DNA of 64,000 nt, from contig JBLXDM010000010.1 of NCBI GenBank assembly GCA_048264125.1, positions 106,682-170,681 of the forward strand. The letters are read 5' to 3'. Below are positions 1 to 7,578 of this stretch, piece by piece (the stretch's first letter is position 1; the number at the start of each line of letters is the position of its first letter). The stretch is from M1-B18 sp048264125. GTDB lineage: Bacteria; Bacillota; Clostridia; Peptostreptococcales; Natronincolaceae. The notes beneath the pieces were generated by a model that saw only the letters and a program-made list of their open reading frames with translations, was not told where the DNA came from and searched no databases. The position numbers were made by a program, and so were the translations under genes.

Positions 1-1091
1 TTAATAATCTTATCTATGGTTCCACCACCCAGACATACCTCTCCATCATAGAAGACCACTGCCTGTCCCGGTGTCACTGAGCTTTGGGGCTCGTCAAAGC
101 TAACCTTGCAGGTGGTATCGGAGGTCATTTCCACCGTCACCCTTTTATCCTGCTGACGATACCTGAATTTTGCAGTACACTTGAAAGGTTCCTTTGGCGG
201 CTGACCGCTTACCCAGCTCATATCTGTTGCCAGAAGCCCATTTGAAAACAATGCCGGATGTCCTTCACCCTGTACAACATAGAGGATATTGTTTTTCAAA
301 TCCTTTTCCGCTACAAACCAAGGCTCTCCGGTGCCTGCACCACCGATACCCAGACCCTTTCTTTGACCAAGGGTATAATACATAAGGCCATCATGCTTGC
401 CCTTGTAATCACCCTCCAAGCTTCTCATCTCACCGGGCTGAGCTGGAAGATAATGACTTAAAAAGCTCTTGAAATCTCTTTCTCCAATGAAGCAAATTCC
501 GGTGCTATCCTTCTTGCCGGCGGTGGCTAAGCCATAGCCCTTGGCTATCTCCCTCACCTGTGCCTTATTCAAATGTCCTATGGGGAACATCGCCTTTGAC
601 AGCTGATATTGTCCAAGGGCATTTAAAAAATAGGTTTGATCCTTATTGGAATCCAATCCTCTTAAAAGCCTATATTTACCCTCATGGCAATCCACTCTGG
701 CATAGTGTCCAGTGGCCAGATAGTCTGCCCCCAGCTGTAGGGCATGCTCCAGAAAGGCCTTAAACTTTATTTCCTTATTGCACATTACATCCGGATTTGG
801 AGTGCGGCCTTTTTTATATTCATCAAGGAAGTAGGTAAAAACCTTGTCCCAATATTCCTTTTCAAAGTTTACTGTATAATATGGTATACCCACTTGATCA
901 CAGACTTTTTGTACATCCTCATAATCCTCTGAAGCGGAGCAGTAGCCGAACTCGTCCTTCTCATCCCAGTTTTTCATAAATATGCCAATGACATCGTAGC
1001 CCTGTTGCTTTAGCAATAGTGCAGCAACAGATGAATCTACCCCTCCCGACATACCTACTACCACTCGAGTTTCTTCTTTTGATTTTGTCAT
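1..1091 (-). CDS. mnmA: tRNA-specific 2-thiouridylase MnmA (3' end cut by window edge)
   Basis: Makes the 2-thio group of s2U34 in tRNA-Lys/Glu/Gln using ATP and persulfide sulfur in the cytoplasm. The reading frame starts at the ATG at 1089-1091 behind a GGAGG-type site and stays open for 363 codons to the window edge, about the full family length, so only the last residues are missing. Visible family marks are the PP-loop SGGVDSS near residue 15, the nucleophile Cys in NPDVMCNKEIKF, and the second catalytic Cys in GICFIGE. The C-terminal beta-barrel part (ALFSNGLLATD onward) is also present. In many Firmicutes mnmA follows iscS/nifU, which would lie upstream at 1092 onward, but here that neighbour is a manganese exporter reading the same way. 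Confidence 0.95.
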   Translation of the reverse strand, partial: MTKSKEETRVVVGMSGGVDSSVAALLLKQQGYDVIGIFMKNWDEKDEFGYCSASEDYEDVQKVCDQVGIPYYTVNFEKEYWDKVFTYFLDEYKKGRTPNPDVMCNKEIKFKAFLEHALQLGADYLATGHYARVDCHEGKYRLLRGLDSNKDQTYFLNALGQYQLSKAMFPIGHLNKAQVREIAKGYGLATAGKKDSTGICFIGERDFKSFLSHYLPAQPGEMRSLEGDYKGKHDGLMYYTLGQRKGLGIGGAGTGEPWFVAEKDLKNNILYVVQGEGHPALFSNGLLATDMSWVSGQPPKEPFKCTAKFRYRQQDKRVTVEMTSDTTCKVSFDEPQSSVTPGQAVVFYDGEVCLGGGTIDKII

Positions 1092-1130
1092 CCCTTTTCC
1101 TCCTTTGTTACCTTGGCTGCTATATATAAA

Positions 1131-1173
1131 TCGGAAAATTGCATACCCTTATCTTTATTATGCAATTTTCTCA
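1131..1173. repeat. Minimal TIR-only copy of 186-bp repeat family A
   Basis: The arms GGAAAATTGCATA and TTATGCAATTTTCTCA lie about 12 bp apart. They are the terminal inverted repeats of the longer elements at 3357, 18858 and 30558 with the interior missing. It sits between mnmA and the GDT1 gene. It may also act as a hairpin in the transcript, but it has no good U-tract. Confidence 0.6.
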
Positions 1174-1247
1174 AATAATTATTGTCTTTACAAAATACAT
1201 TACTATATTAACACAATTGGATAAATTAAATCATCCTTTTAATAATA

Positions 1248-2354
1248 TTATCGTTTATTTTTACCATCCTTATTAAAAAAGCCTGGTTCAAGCCTCTCCA
1301 CCAGCCTATAATATTCCTTCTTATCCCCAGTATAGGGCAAGGGCTTTCCAAAATAAAGGGTTTCCAGCACCCTTCTGGTTTGGTTCCCCACGCAGTTTGC
1401 CTTATGCTGTGAGCATTCCAGACAGGTATCTATCGTAACCTTCAGGCTCTCCTTTACATTTTTCAGATCCACCTCTTCACCGGTGCATAAGGGTATTTTC
1501 CATTCCTTATCAGTAATAAAGCTTTCTGTCTCCTGGGCCTCCTTCAAATACCTGTTAATCTGCTGTATTGTACAGTTGCCGTTGCGACAGGCACTGCAGT
1601 TATTATTTCTGGTGCAAATTTTCTCCAGAGACTGCTGTATTCTATGGGTGTTTAAATAAAGCTCCTCAGCCCTTCTAACATAAGGGGTTTCAATAGAGCG
1701 GGATTTTTTGTAGGCCCTTATAATCATAAACAAATGTATACTTAATAATATCAGAATAAAGGCTGTAGCATTTACAGGCGTTAAATATTTCCCCGGTAAT
1801 GCTCCCTGCAGACCTATCAATCCAAAGGTAACAAATATAATTGATGAAACTATTTTCAAGGCCAGCTCCGGCACCCTTTTTCCCAGTCTTCCACCAACAA
1901 ATACACCAACAGCGCTGGTCAATACCATGCCTGTAACGGTTCCCATCAGTATAAAAGCAGGATAGCTAGACTTTGAGGACAGGGTTATTGCCGTCAGCTG
2001 TGTTTTGTCCCCCAATTCTCCTATAAAAAAGGCAGCAGCCACCGTCAGCACTGGGCCAAATTTATTGGTACCTGCCCCCTCCGCCTCTTCATCCTCAATT
2101 CTTAAGGACCAGAGCCCAAAGACTATAAAGGCTAGAGCTGCGAAAAGCCTGATGGTGTCCAGAGGTATGATGTGAGTCAAATAACTGCCCAGCACCACCG
2201 CCAAACCATGATTTAATAAAGAACCCAGCAAAACCCCCGACAAAACCTTATGTAATGAATATTTAGTCGCAAAGGCCATAGCCAATAGCTGGGTTTTATC
2301 CCCCATTTCCGCCATAAAAATAAAAAAAAGTGCATTTAAGTATTCCTTTAGCAT
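1248..2354 (-). CDS. GDT1/UPF0016 family Mn2+ exporter with Cys-rich C-terminal tail
   Basis: Polytopic membrane protein that exports Mn2+ (MneA/TMEM165 family). It has two tandem half-repeats with the hallmark E-x-G-D-K-(T/S) motif: AEMGDKTQ near residue 16 and GELGDKTQ near residue 105, each within a three-helix bundle. About 150 residues follow the last helix. They form a soluble tail with eight cysteines (CxxxxxCxxC, later CLEC) that is not part of the usual 190-230 aa family member and could bind metal. The ATG at 2354 is preferred over the in-frame ATG at 2363 because the G-rich ribosome site at 2364-2369 is 9 nt away from it but only 1 nt from the other. A manganese riboswitch precedes the gene, which supports the substrate. 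Confidence 0.88.
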   Translation of the reverse strand: MLKEYLNALFFIFMAEMGDKTQLLAMAFATKYSLHKVLSGVLLGSLLNHGLAVVLGSYLTHIIPLDTIRLFAALAFIVFGLWSLRIEDEEAEGAGTNKFGPVLTVAAAFFIGELGDKTQLTAITLSSKSSYPAFILMGTVTGMVLTSAVGVFVGGRLGKRVPELALKIVSSIIFVTFGLIGLQGALPGKYLTPVNATAFILILLSIHLFMIIRAYKKSRSIETPYVRRAEELYLNTHRIQQSLEKICTRNNNCSACRNGNCTIQQINRYLKEAQETESFITDKEWKIPLCTGEEVDLKNVKESLKVTIDTCLECSQHKANCVGNQTRRVLETLYFGKPLPYTGDKKEYYRLVERLEPGFFNKDGKNKR

Positions 2355-2379
2355 ATTGTACATCCCCCCAAGTCGATTA

Positions 2380-2455
2380 AAAAAGGAGCAGGACCTCTAA
2401 GTCTAATTAAACTAGAATACTAGTATTAAACTTAAAAGTCTCGCTCCTTTAAAAT
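2380..2455 (-). terminator. Riboswitch-controlled intrinsic terminator
   Basis: A long stem with several G-U pairs starts from GGAGCGAGACTTTTAAGT (minus strand) and closes with AGGTCCTGCTCC followed by TTTTTT. The left arm reuses the 3' strand of the manganese aptamer (GAGAC), so ligand binding should prevent the terminator. This is the expected ON switch for a Mn exporter. Confidence 0.75.
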
Positions 2456-2532
2456 TCAATTAAAGTGAATAGAACCAGGGTTTCACCCATTATGTTGACT
2501 CTATTCGCGGCTAAGCCGCAGCTACTCCCTTT
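2432..2532 (-). promoter_or_regulatory. yybP-ykoY manganese riboswitch aptamer
   Basis: On the minus strand the conserved blocks appear in order: GGGAGTAGCTG at the 5' side, GTCAACA, the TGAAACC loop, and GGAGCGAGAC at the 3' side. The aptamer is followed by a terminator and then the GDT1-type exporter gene, the classic arrangement for this class. It senses Mn2+ and turns on efflux genes. Confidence 0.85.
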
Positions 2533-2567
2533 TATTATCTTTTTAATTGTATGCAAAACACCTATCA

Positions 2568-2596
2568 AATATAACATTTTTGTGTTGAAATGTCAA
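2568..2596 (-). promoter_or_regulatory. Sigma-A promoter of the Mn exporter transcript
   Basis: On the minus strand TTGACA (2591-2596) is followed after exactly 17 bp by TATATT (2568-2573), about 35 bp upstream of the riboswitch. A sequence close to a Fur box (GATAATGATAATC at 2625-2637) lies about 29 bp further upstream. Confidence 0.75.
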
Positions 2597-2647
2597 CAAT
2601 AGAGCTTGTTTTTTACTATCAATTGATAATGATAATCCATATCATAT

Positions 2648-3259
2648 TTATAGCTTTGTCATCGGACTCTCATCCACAGCCGCTCCTATTTCTATCAGCT
2701 GCTTAATGAACTCATTAAACAATAAATACAGCTTCTTCAATCTGTCTATGTCCTTTATAACTCCTACCTCTTGAAAGTAAAGCTGTTTAACCTCATCCGA
2801 AACCGGGTTTCCTAAATCCTTATCTACTTCCTTAATCTCAACATGAATTTTAGGATGATTATCTATAATATATTTTAGCATATCACTGGAGAACAGCTGA
2901 CGGACCCTTTCATCGTCATTTGCTTTTATAATATATTTTTCATCAAAGGCAGCATCTCCTATTTCTATATCCTGCATCCCGAAAAACTTCCCTATATTAC
3001 TGAATACACCAGCATTATATATTTTAAGGCGAAGGTCACCCTTATTTACAAAGGGCATACGCATTCGGGTGTAGGTTGTTGAGCTTTTACCTGTAGATAC
3101 GGTATAGGTGTCTAAAATAATCCTCCAATTGTCAAAGCCCGTCTCCAGCCTATGGCCCTTCATAAAGCTTTAGGTAAATTCGCCCCCTAACTCTTCTGCC
3201 AGCTGCTGCCATACAATTTTATGTTGACTGGGGCCAAAGAGCTTCTCTATTACTCCCAT
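2648..3259 (-). pseudogene. Conserved hypothetical gene interrupted by one in-frame TAA
   Basis: Function unknown. The intact 171-codon part begins at the ATG at 3163 and has no ribosome site. Upstream, in the same frame and behind a GGAGGTG site, an ATG at 3259 opens MGVIEKLFGPSQHKIVWQQL and runs 29 codons to a TAA at 3170-3172, only three codons before the 3163 ATG. This 5' part looks like the natural start of the same protein (a MG-x-x-x-KLFG beginning), so a single nonsense mutation, or a sequencing error, splits the gene. The rest contains a beta-rich stretch (DTYTVSTGKSSTTYTRMR) and a helical C terminus. No membrane segment is visible. Translation restart at 3163 cannot be excluded. Confidence 0.7.
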
Positions 3260-3356
3260 TTGTGCACCTCCTTTTAAATTTAACTTCCTATACTATTATT
3301 TTATCATGTTTTGATCTGGTTTTGATAAATATGTCATGTACCAACCTAATTTTTAA

Positions 3357-3694
3357 TGGGGAAATTGCATATCAAGATGAGTAGTATGTTTATACAAAGT
3401 CAAAACTGCTTAGTGCCCCACGGGCTAATTTTCATAGTTATTAAATGTTATTAGCCCTAGCACCTTGCATCACTTAAAACATTGGATAACTCTCGGTATA
3501 ATTCCCTGTAACTTCGTTGTCGTCAGTCGCAATATAGCCCGATATTCCTTCTTCCTCTGCCTTGTTACAGGAAAATTCTCCTCGGGATTTATTTCAACTT
3601 TCAAATGACGCAAGGTCCTAGGCACTGGGCGAAAAGCTTTAACTTTGTATACACTAGAATATATATACGCTTTACGGTATTATGACTTTGCTCA
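3357..3694. repeat. Repeat family A copy (MITE-like), split by a family B element
   Basis: A diverged copy of the 186-bp element seen whole at 30558-30743. The left end (GGGAAATTGCATAT) through TTAGCCCTAG at 3460 and the right part from CCTAG at 3617 to GACTTTGCTCA at 3694 line up with that copy. The interval between them is a separate inserted repeat. The region 3260-3777 has no gene. Confidence 0.7.
3461..3616. repeat. Repeat family B element (156 bp) inserted into repeat family A
   Basis: The ends are inverted repeats (ACCTTGCATCA and TGACGCAAGGT). The element is flanked by direct CCTAG copies at 3456-3460 and 3617-3621, where the uninterrupted family A copy at 30558 has a single CCTAG. 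It therefore looks like a transposition event with a 5-bp target duplication. It encodes nothing. Related partial copies are at 28149-28226 (inverted) and 37510-37605. Confidence 0.7.
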
Positions 3695-3777
3695 ATTTAT
3701 TAATAAATATCTATAATCTATAGTAGATTTCTGATTTATGGTTATATTATTTATATCAAATTGAAGGGAGTCATTTT

Positions 3778-4779
3778 ATGCCAAGTCTGATAACCCATTA
3801 CCTCTGTGGAGATAAATGGCTTAAGAATATAAATAATGAAGCGATTGCTGCTTTGGTTACAAAATACAGAACCGCCTTTAATGTAGGCACCCAGGGTCCG
3901 GATATACTGTTTTACTATCGCATATGGCCCTGGTGCAGCTCTGGAGGACTGGACAAATTGGGCACTAGAATGCATGGGGAAAAGGTAGGAGAGGTCTTTC
4001 AGGAGCTTATACAATATATACATACCAGAGGAGAGGATAAGGCACTTTTGACGGCCTATTTATTAGGCTACTCCTCCCACTACGCTTTAGATTCCATAAG
4101 CCACCCATATATTTATTATAAGACGGGCTTCAGCAGGGAGCCTAGCGTAAAGCAGCGATTTTCCTGTCATCATTCAAGATTTGAAAAGGCCATAGACATC
4201 CACATGCTGCAGCTGGAGCAAAGACTGAAGCACACCAGCGTCAAGGTACATGGGCTAATAAGTCTTCAATCCCGTGAAGCTCTGGCCATCGGAGCTATGT
4301 ATTCCGATGTCATATCAAAGGTTTTTAGGCTGTCTATAAGGCCTCAGCAGATAGCTACGGCAATTAAGGATATGTCTAAGGTATATAGCCTGCTGACAGA
4401 CAGAGCAGGCAGTAAAATGAAGCTGTTTAATTGGCTTGAGGGAAGGCTAATTTCCCATAGCTTTGTAAGCAGCAACATCTATCCCCACAAAATTAATGAT
4501 GATTATGATTACTTAAATCATAGTAAATCCCCCTGGTATTTGCCTTGGGATAATACTGAAATGAGAAGCGAGTCCTTTTATGAGCTATATAACAGGGCCA
4601 TCGAGGAAACCAGAACCCTTTGCAACAGTATATATAACTGCCTTCAGGGTCAGAACCCACTGGAGAATACCCTGCAAACAATAGGCAACAAGTCCTTCTC
4701 CACAGGTGAAGACTGTAGCTCCGGTATAGAAATGAAGTATCATAATTGTATATATGAGCAAAATCAGCAGCCTCTTTAA
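3778..4779 (+). CDS. Zinc-dependent phospholipase C-like protein
   Basis: Resembles the zinc-dependent phospholipase C / S1-P1 nuclease-like fold (Zn_dep_PLPC). The N terminus MPSLITHYLCGDKWL, the block VGTQGPDILFYY and the histidine-rich helix LLGYSSHYALDSISHPY supply the His/Asp ligands typical of the family. There is no signal peptide, so the protein is probably cytoplasmic and its true substrate is unknown; many family members annotated this way are not toxins. A GAAGGGAG site precedes the ATG. The gene stands alone and ends in an intrinsic terminator. The C-terminal third (after about residue 240) is not recognisable as a domain. Confidence 0.8.
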   Translation: MPSLITHYLCGDKWLKNINNEAIAALVTKYRTAFNVGTQGPDILFYYRIWPWCSSGGLDKLGTRMHGEKVGEVFQELIQYIHTRGEDKALLTAYLLGYSSHYALDSISHPYIYYKTGFSREPSVKQRFSCHHSRFEKAIDIHMLQLEQRLKHTSVKVHGLISLQSREALAIGAMYSDVISKVFRLSIRPQQIATAIKDMSKVYSLLTDRAGSKMKLFNWLEGRLISHSFVSSNIYPHKINDDYDYLNHSKSPWYLPWDNTEMRSESFYELYNRAIEETRTLCNSIYNCLQGQNPLENTLQTIGNKSFSTGEDCSSGIEMKYHNCIYEQNQQPL

Positions 4780-4782
4780 TTG

Positions 4783-4809
4783 ACATCCTTTATGGGATGT
4801 TTCTTTTTT
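4783..4809 (+). terminator. Intrinsic terminator after the phospholipase-like gene
   Basis: The stem ACATCC/GGATGT is followed by a T-rich tract at 4801-4809. Confidence 0.75.
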
Positions 4810-4862
4810 GAATTGATTATCCTAAATTTGCAGAAGCTAATAAAAAAATGAGAGGTGTTTAT

Positions 4863-5672
4863 ATGCATACTGTTTGGAAGGGCAGCATAAGCTTTGGTTT
4901 GGTTAATATCCCCGTAAAGCTGCATGCGGCAACAGAGGATAAGGATATAAAGCTTCGTCAGCTTCATAAAAAATGTAAGACTCCTATACGCTATAAAAAG
5001 ACCTGTGAAACCTGCAATGAGGAGGTGTCCTCAGAGGACATCATTATGGCCTATGAGTATTCTCCAGATAAATACATAGAGCTAAGCAAAGAAGAGCTGG
5101 AGCAGCTACGAAAGGAGCAGGAGGCAAAGGCGGTTGACATCATTAATTTTGTAAAGCTGGAGGAAATTGATCCCATATATTTTGAGCGTTCATACTACCT
5201 TAGCCCCGGTGACGGCGGCGGCAAGGCCTATGCCCTGTTACGCAGCTCCCTTAAGGATAGTGGCAAGATAGGTGTGGCTAAAATTATGATTCGCTCTAAA
5301 GAAAAGCTGGCAGTAATCAGGCCATATAATAATGCTTTAATAATGGAGACCCTTCATTATCCCGATGAGGTGAGGGCAATTGAGGAGGTTCCCAATTTAC
5401 CTGAGAAGGTAGAACTGTCACAAAGGGAGCTGGATACTGCTAAGCTATTAATCAATCAGCTGACGGAGGAATTTGAACCAGAAAAGTTTACGGACGACTA
5501 CAGAACTGCCCTGATGGAGCTGATACAGGAAAAGCTGACGAATGAAAAGGGTGTGGAGGTAAAGCAGGCGGACAATGTAGTTGATTTAATGAAGGCCCTT
5601 GAGGAAAGCATTAAAAAGACAAAGCCAAAGAAAAGCTCTCCTCGAAAAACCACCGAAAGAAAGAAGGCATAG
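4863..5672 (+). CDS. ku: Non-homologous end-joining protein Ku
   Basis: Homodimeric ring protein that binds DNA double-strand ends and recruits the ligase. The core begins HTVWKGSISFGLVNIPVKL, the family signature. It contains a Cys-rich patch (CKTPIRYKKTCETCNEE) and ends in a Lys-rich tail (KPKKSSPRKTTERKK) expected for DNA contact. The length of 269 aa is normal. The ATG at 4863 is chosen because AGAGGTG lies 5-6 nt upstream; the in-frame ATG at 4848 has no such site. The stop is 3 nt before the ligase gene, so Ku, ligase and polymerase form one operon. In Bacillus this set is used for repair in germinating spores; the same role here is inferred. Confidence 0.95.
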   Translation: MHTVWKGSISFGLVNIPVKLHAATEDKDIKLRQLHKKCKTPIRYKKTCETCNEEVSSEDIIMAYEYSPDKYIELSKEELEQLRKEQEAKAVDIINFVKLEEIDPIYFERSYYLSPGDGGGKAYALLRSSLKDSGKIGVAKIMIRSKEKLAVIRPYNNALIMETLHYPDEVRAIEEVPNLPEKVELSQRELDTAKLLINQLTEEFEPEKFTDDYRTALMELIQEKLTNEKGVEVKQADNVVDLMKALEESIKKTKPKKSSPRKTTERKKA

Positions 5673-5675
5673 GCA

Positions 5676-6515
5676 ATGTTTTTCCCCCTAATGCTTTTAG
5701 AAACCGCCAGTAGCCCCTTCACCTCAGAGGATTATATATTTGAACAGAAATTTGATGGCATTAGGGCGCAATACTCAAATATTGAAGAACCCTTACTCTA
5801 CTCCAGAAATAAAAATATCATCAGCAAGCAATTTCCGGAGCTTTTGGTGGGACTACCTAAAGGAATTGTCCTGGATGGAGAAATCGTAGCATTGGATTCT
5901 GAAGGCAAGGAGGATTTTGAGGGAATTATTAAGCGGCTATTTATGAGAAAGCCTTCTAAAATATCCGATATTGCCACCGCCAGCCCCACCGTCTACTTTA
6001 TATTTGATATTCTTTACTATAAAAACAAGGATTTAAGGAATCAACCCCTTATGGAAAGAAAGAAAATCCTTGAGGAGGCTATAGTAGAGGGACCCAGCAT
6101 TAAAAGACTCCGATTTCACGATACCTATGGCGTAGAATTATTCAAGCGGGCTGTTGCCGAGGGCATGGAGGGTATGATAGCTAAAAAAAAGAGCTCAGTC
6201 TATGTGGGAAAACGGAGCTGGGATTGGCAAAAGATAATCCACTGGATTGAGGCAGAGGGCGTAATTGCTGGCTATACAAAGAAGGACAATGCGCTTCTTT
6301 GCCTGCATCCCGACGGCAGACCACTGGGTCATATTCTACACGGGATGTCTCCTGTCCAAAAAGAGGCGTTTTTTAAGATTTCAAGCAGTATAAAGACCCA
6401 TGAGGACTCCCAATACATTTACCTGCAGCCAATATTAAGATGCAGGCTTAAGGGAAGAGGCCTTACCTCAAAGGGAGCACTGCGATCAGGAATGTTTGTG
6501 GATTTTATTTTCTAA
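5676..6515 (+). CDS. ATP-dependent DNA ligase (LigD ligase domain as a separate protein)
   Basis: Seals the nick or end brought together by Ku. The adenylation Lys is K25 in motif I (KFDGIR). Motif III/IIIa is in YFIFDILYY, motif IV in EGMEGMIAKK, and a short OB-fold end follows WDWQKI. At 279 aa it equals only the ligase module of the fused LigD proteins; no nuclease or polymerase module is attached. It starts 3 nt after ku, so it is probably translated by coupling. The polymerase gene follows after 24 nt. Confidence 0.92.
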   Translation: MFFPLMLLETASSPFTSEDYIFEQKFDGIRAQYSNIEEPLLYSRNKNIISKQFPELLVGLPKGIVLDGEIVALDSEGKEDFEGIIKRLFMRKPSKISDIATASPTVYFIFDILYYKNKDLRNQPLMERKKILEEAIVEGPSIKRLRFHDTYGVELFKRAVAEGMEGMIAKKKSSVYVGKRSWDWQKIIHWIEAEGVIAGYTKKDNALLCLHPDGRPLGHILHGMSPVQKEAFFKISSSIKTHEDSQYIYLQPILRCRLKGRGLTSKGALRSGMFVDFIF

Positions 6516-6539
6516 ATCATTTTATTCTGGAGGATATAT

Positions 6540-7454
6540 ATGGCTAAGACAAAGGAAAGGCATACCATAAGCATAGATAATCAGGAGGTTGATATTACTA
6601 ACCCCGATAAGCCTCTTTGGCCTGATAAGGGGATTACAAAGCTCTCTTATCTGAAATATCTGATTGAGGCATCCCCTTTTATGCTGCCCTTTATGAAGGA
6701 TAGAGATTTGACGATAATTCGTTATCCCCATGGTGTACCAGGAGAGTCTTTTTATCAAAAAAGCTGTCCTGATTATGCACCGGATTTTATTAAAACCCAT
6801 TTATCCCGTGATATAAACTATATCGTCTGCTCTGATTTACCTACGCTTATATGGCTGGGAAATCAAGGGGCTCTGGATCTCCATATACCCTTTAACACGA
6901 TTCATTCCCCATATCCCACCGAAATTGTTCTTGACCTAGACCCACCTTCACGAGAGGAGTTCCTTTTGGCGGTGGAGGCTGCATTAATTATAAAGGAAGT
7001 CTTTGAAGGACTTAATTTGATTTCCTTTGTCAAAGCCTCCGGTAACAAGGGGCTGCAAATTTACATACCTTTACCGCTTAATAAATACACCTATGAGGAA
7101 ACTAGACTATTTACTGAATTTCTCGCCAAATACCTTACTAAAAAGGAGCCTAAATGGTTTACCATCGAAAGGCTTAAGAAAAAAAGAGGCAAGCGGCTTT
7201 ATGTAGACTATTTGCAGCATGCGGAGGGCAAAACCATAGTGTCGCCCTATTCCCTTAGGGGAAATCCTGAAGCGTTGGTTGCAGCGCCAGTATTCTGGAG
7301 GGAGGTCAATCATTCGCTAAGCCCTTCAATGTTTCCCATGGAGGCAGTTCTAGATAGAATTGAAAAGCAAGGCTGTCCCTTTAAGGAGTTCGATACCAGC
7401 AGAGATAAACAGCCCTTTGACAAAATATTGATTTGGTTAAAGGAGACAAAATAG
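6540..7454 (+). CDS. LigD-type polymerase/primase (NHEJ)
   Basis: Archaeo-eukaryotic primase-like polymerase that fills and templates ends during NHEJ. Visible marks are LWPDKGITK near residue 26, YPHGVPGESFYQK near 62, the catalytic pair D132 and D134 in LDLDPP, and a third acid at D223 (LYVDYLQ). A Gln replaces the usual His of the GKGLH block (GNKGLQIYIPL). It lies in the operon with Ku and ligase and has a GGAGG site 8 nt before its ATG. The three activities are on three separate genes here rather than in a fused LigD. Confidence 0.92.
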   Translation: MAKTKERHTISIDNQEVDITNPDKPLWPDKGITKLSYLKYLIEASPFMLPFMKDRDLTIIRYPHGVPGESFYQKSCPDYAPDFIKTHLSRDINYIVCSDLPTLIWLGNQGALDLHIPFNTIHSPYPTEIVLDLDPPSREEFLLAVEAALIIKEVFEGLNLISFVKASGNKGLQIYIPLPLNKYTYEETRLFTEFLAKYLTKKEPKWFTIERLKKKRGKRLYVDYLQHAEGKTIVSPYSLRGNPEALVAAPVFWREVNHSLSPSMFPMEAVLDRIEKQGCPFKEFDTSRDKQPFDKILIWLKETK

Positions 7455-7538
7455 AGATCCTTCACAATCCTCCCTTTTTTAACAAGGAGAATACTCCCAA
7501 TTTCATAGGATATAAAAAGAACTATCCTCCGAAATAGC

Positions 7539-7576
7539 AAAAGGCCACCGGTTCAAAATTGAACCAGCAGCCTTTT
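7539..7576. terminator. Bidirectional terminator between the NHEJ and lar operons
   Basis: The outer stem AAAAGGC/GCCTTTT with inner GGTTCAA/TTGAACC separates two convergent operons and has T-runs on both strands. About 80 bp before it, TCCTCCCTTTTTTAACAAGG (7474-7493) resembles a stretch at 12071-12090. Confidence 0.75.
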
Positions 7577-7578
7577 CT

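Noticed and set aside
3778..4779. Possible secreted alpha-toxin-like phospholipase
   Set aside because: No signal peptide and no C-terminal membrane-binding (C2-like) domain; only the general fold is shared.
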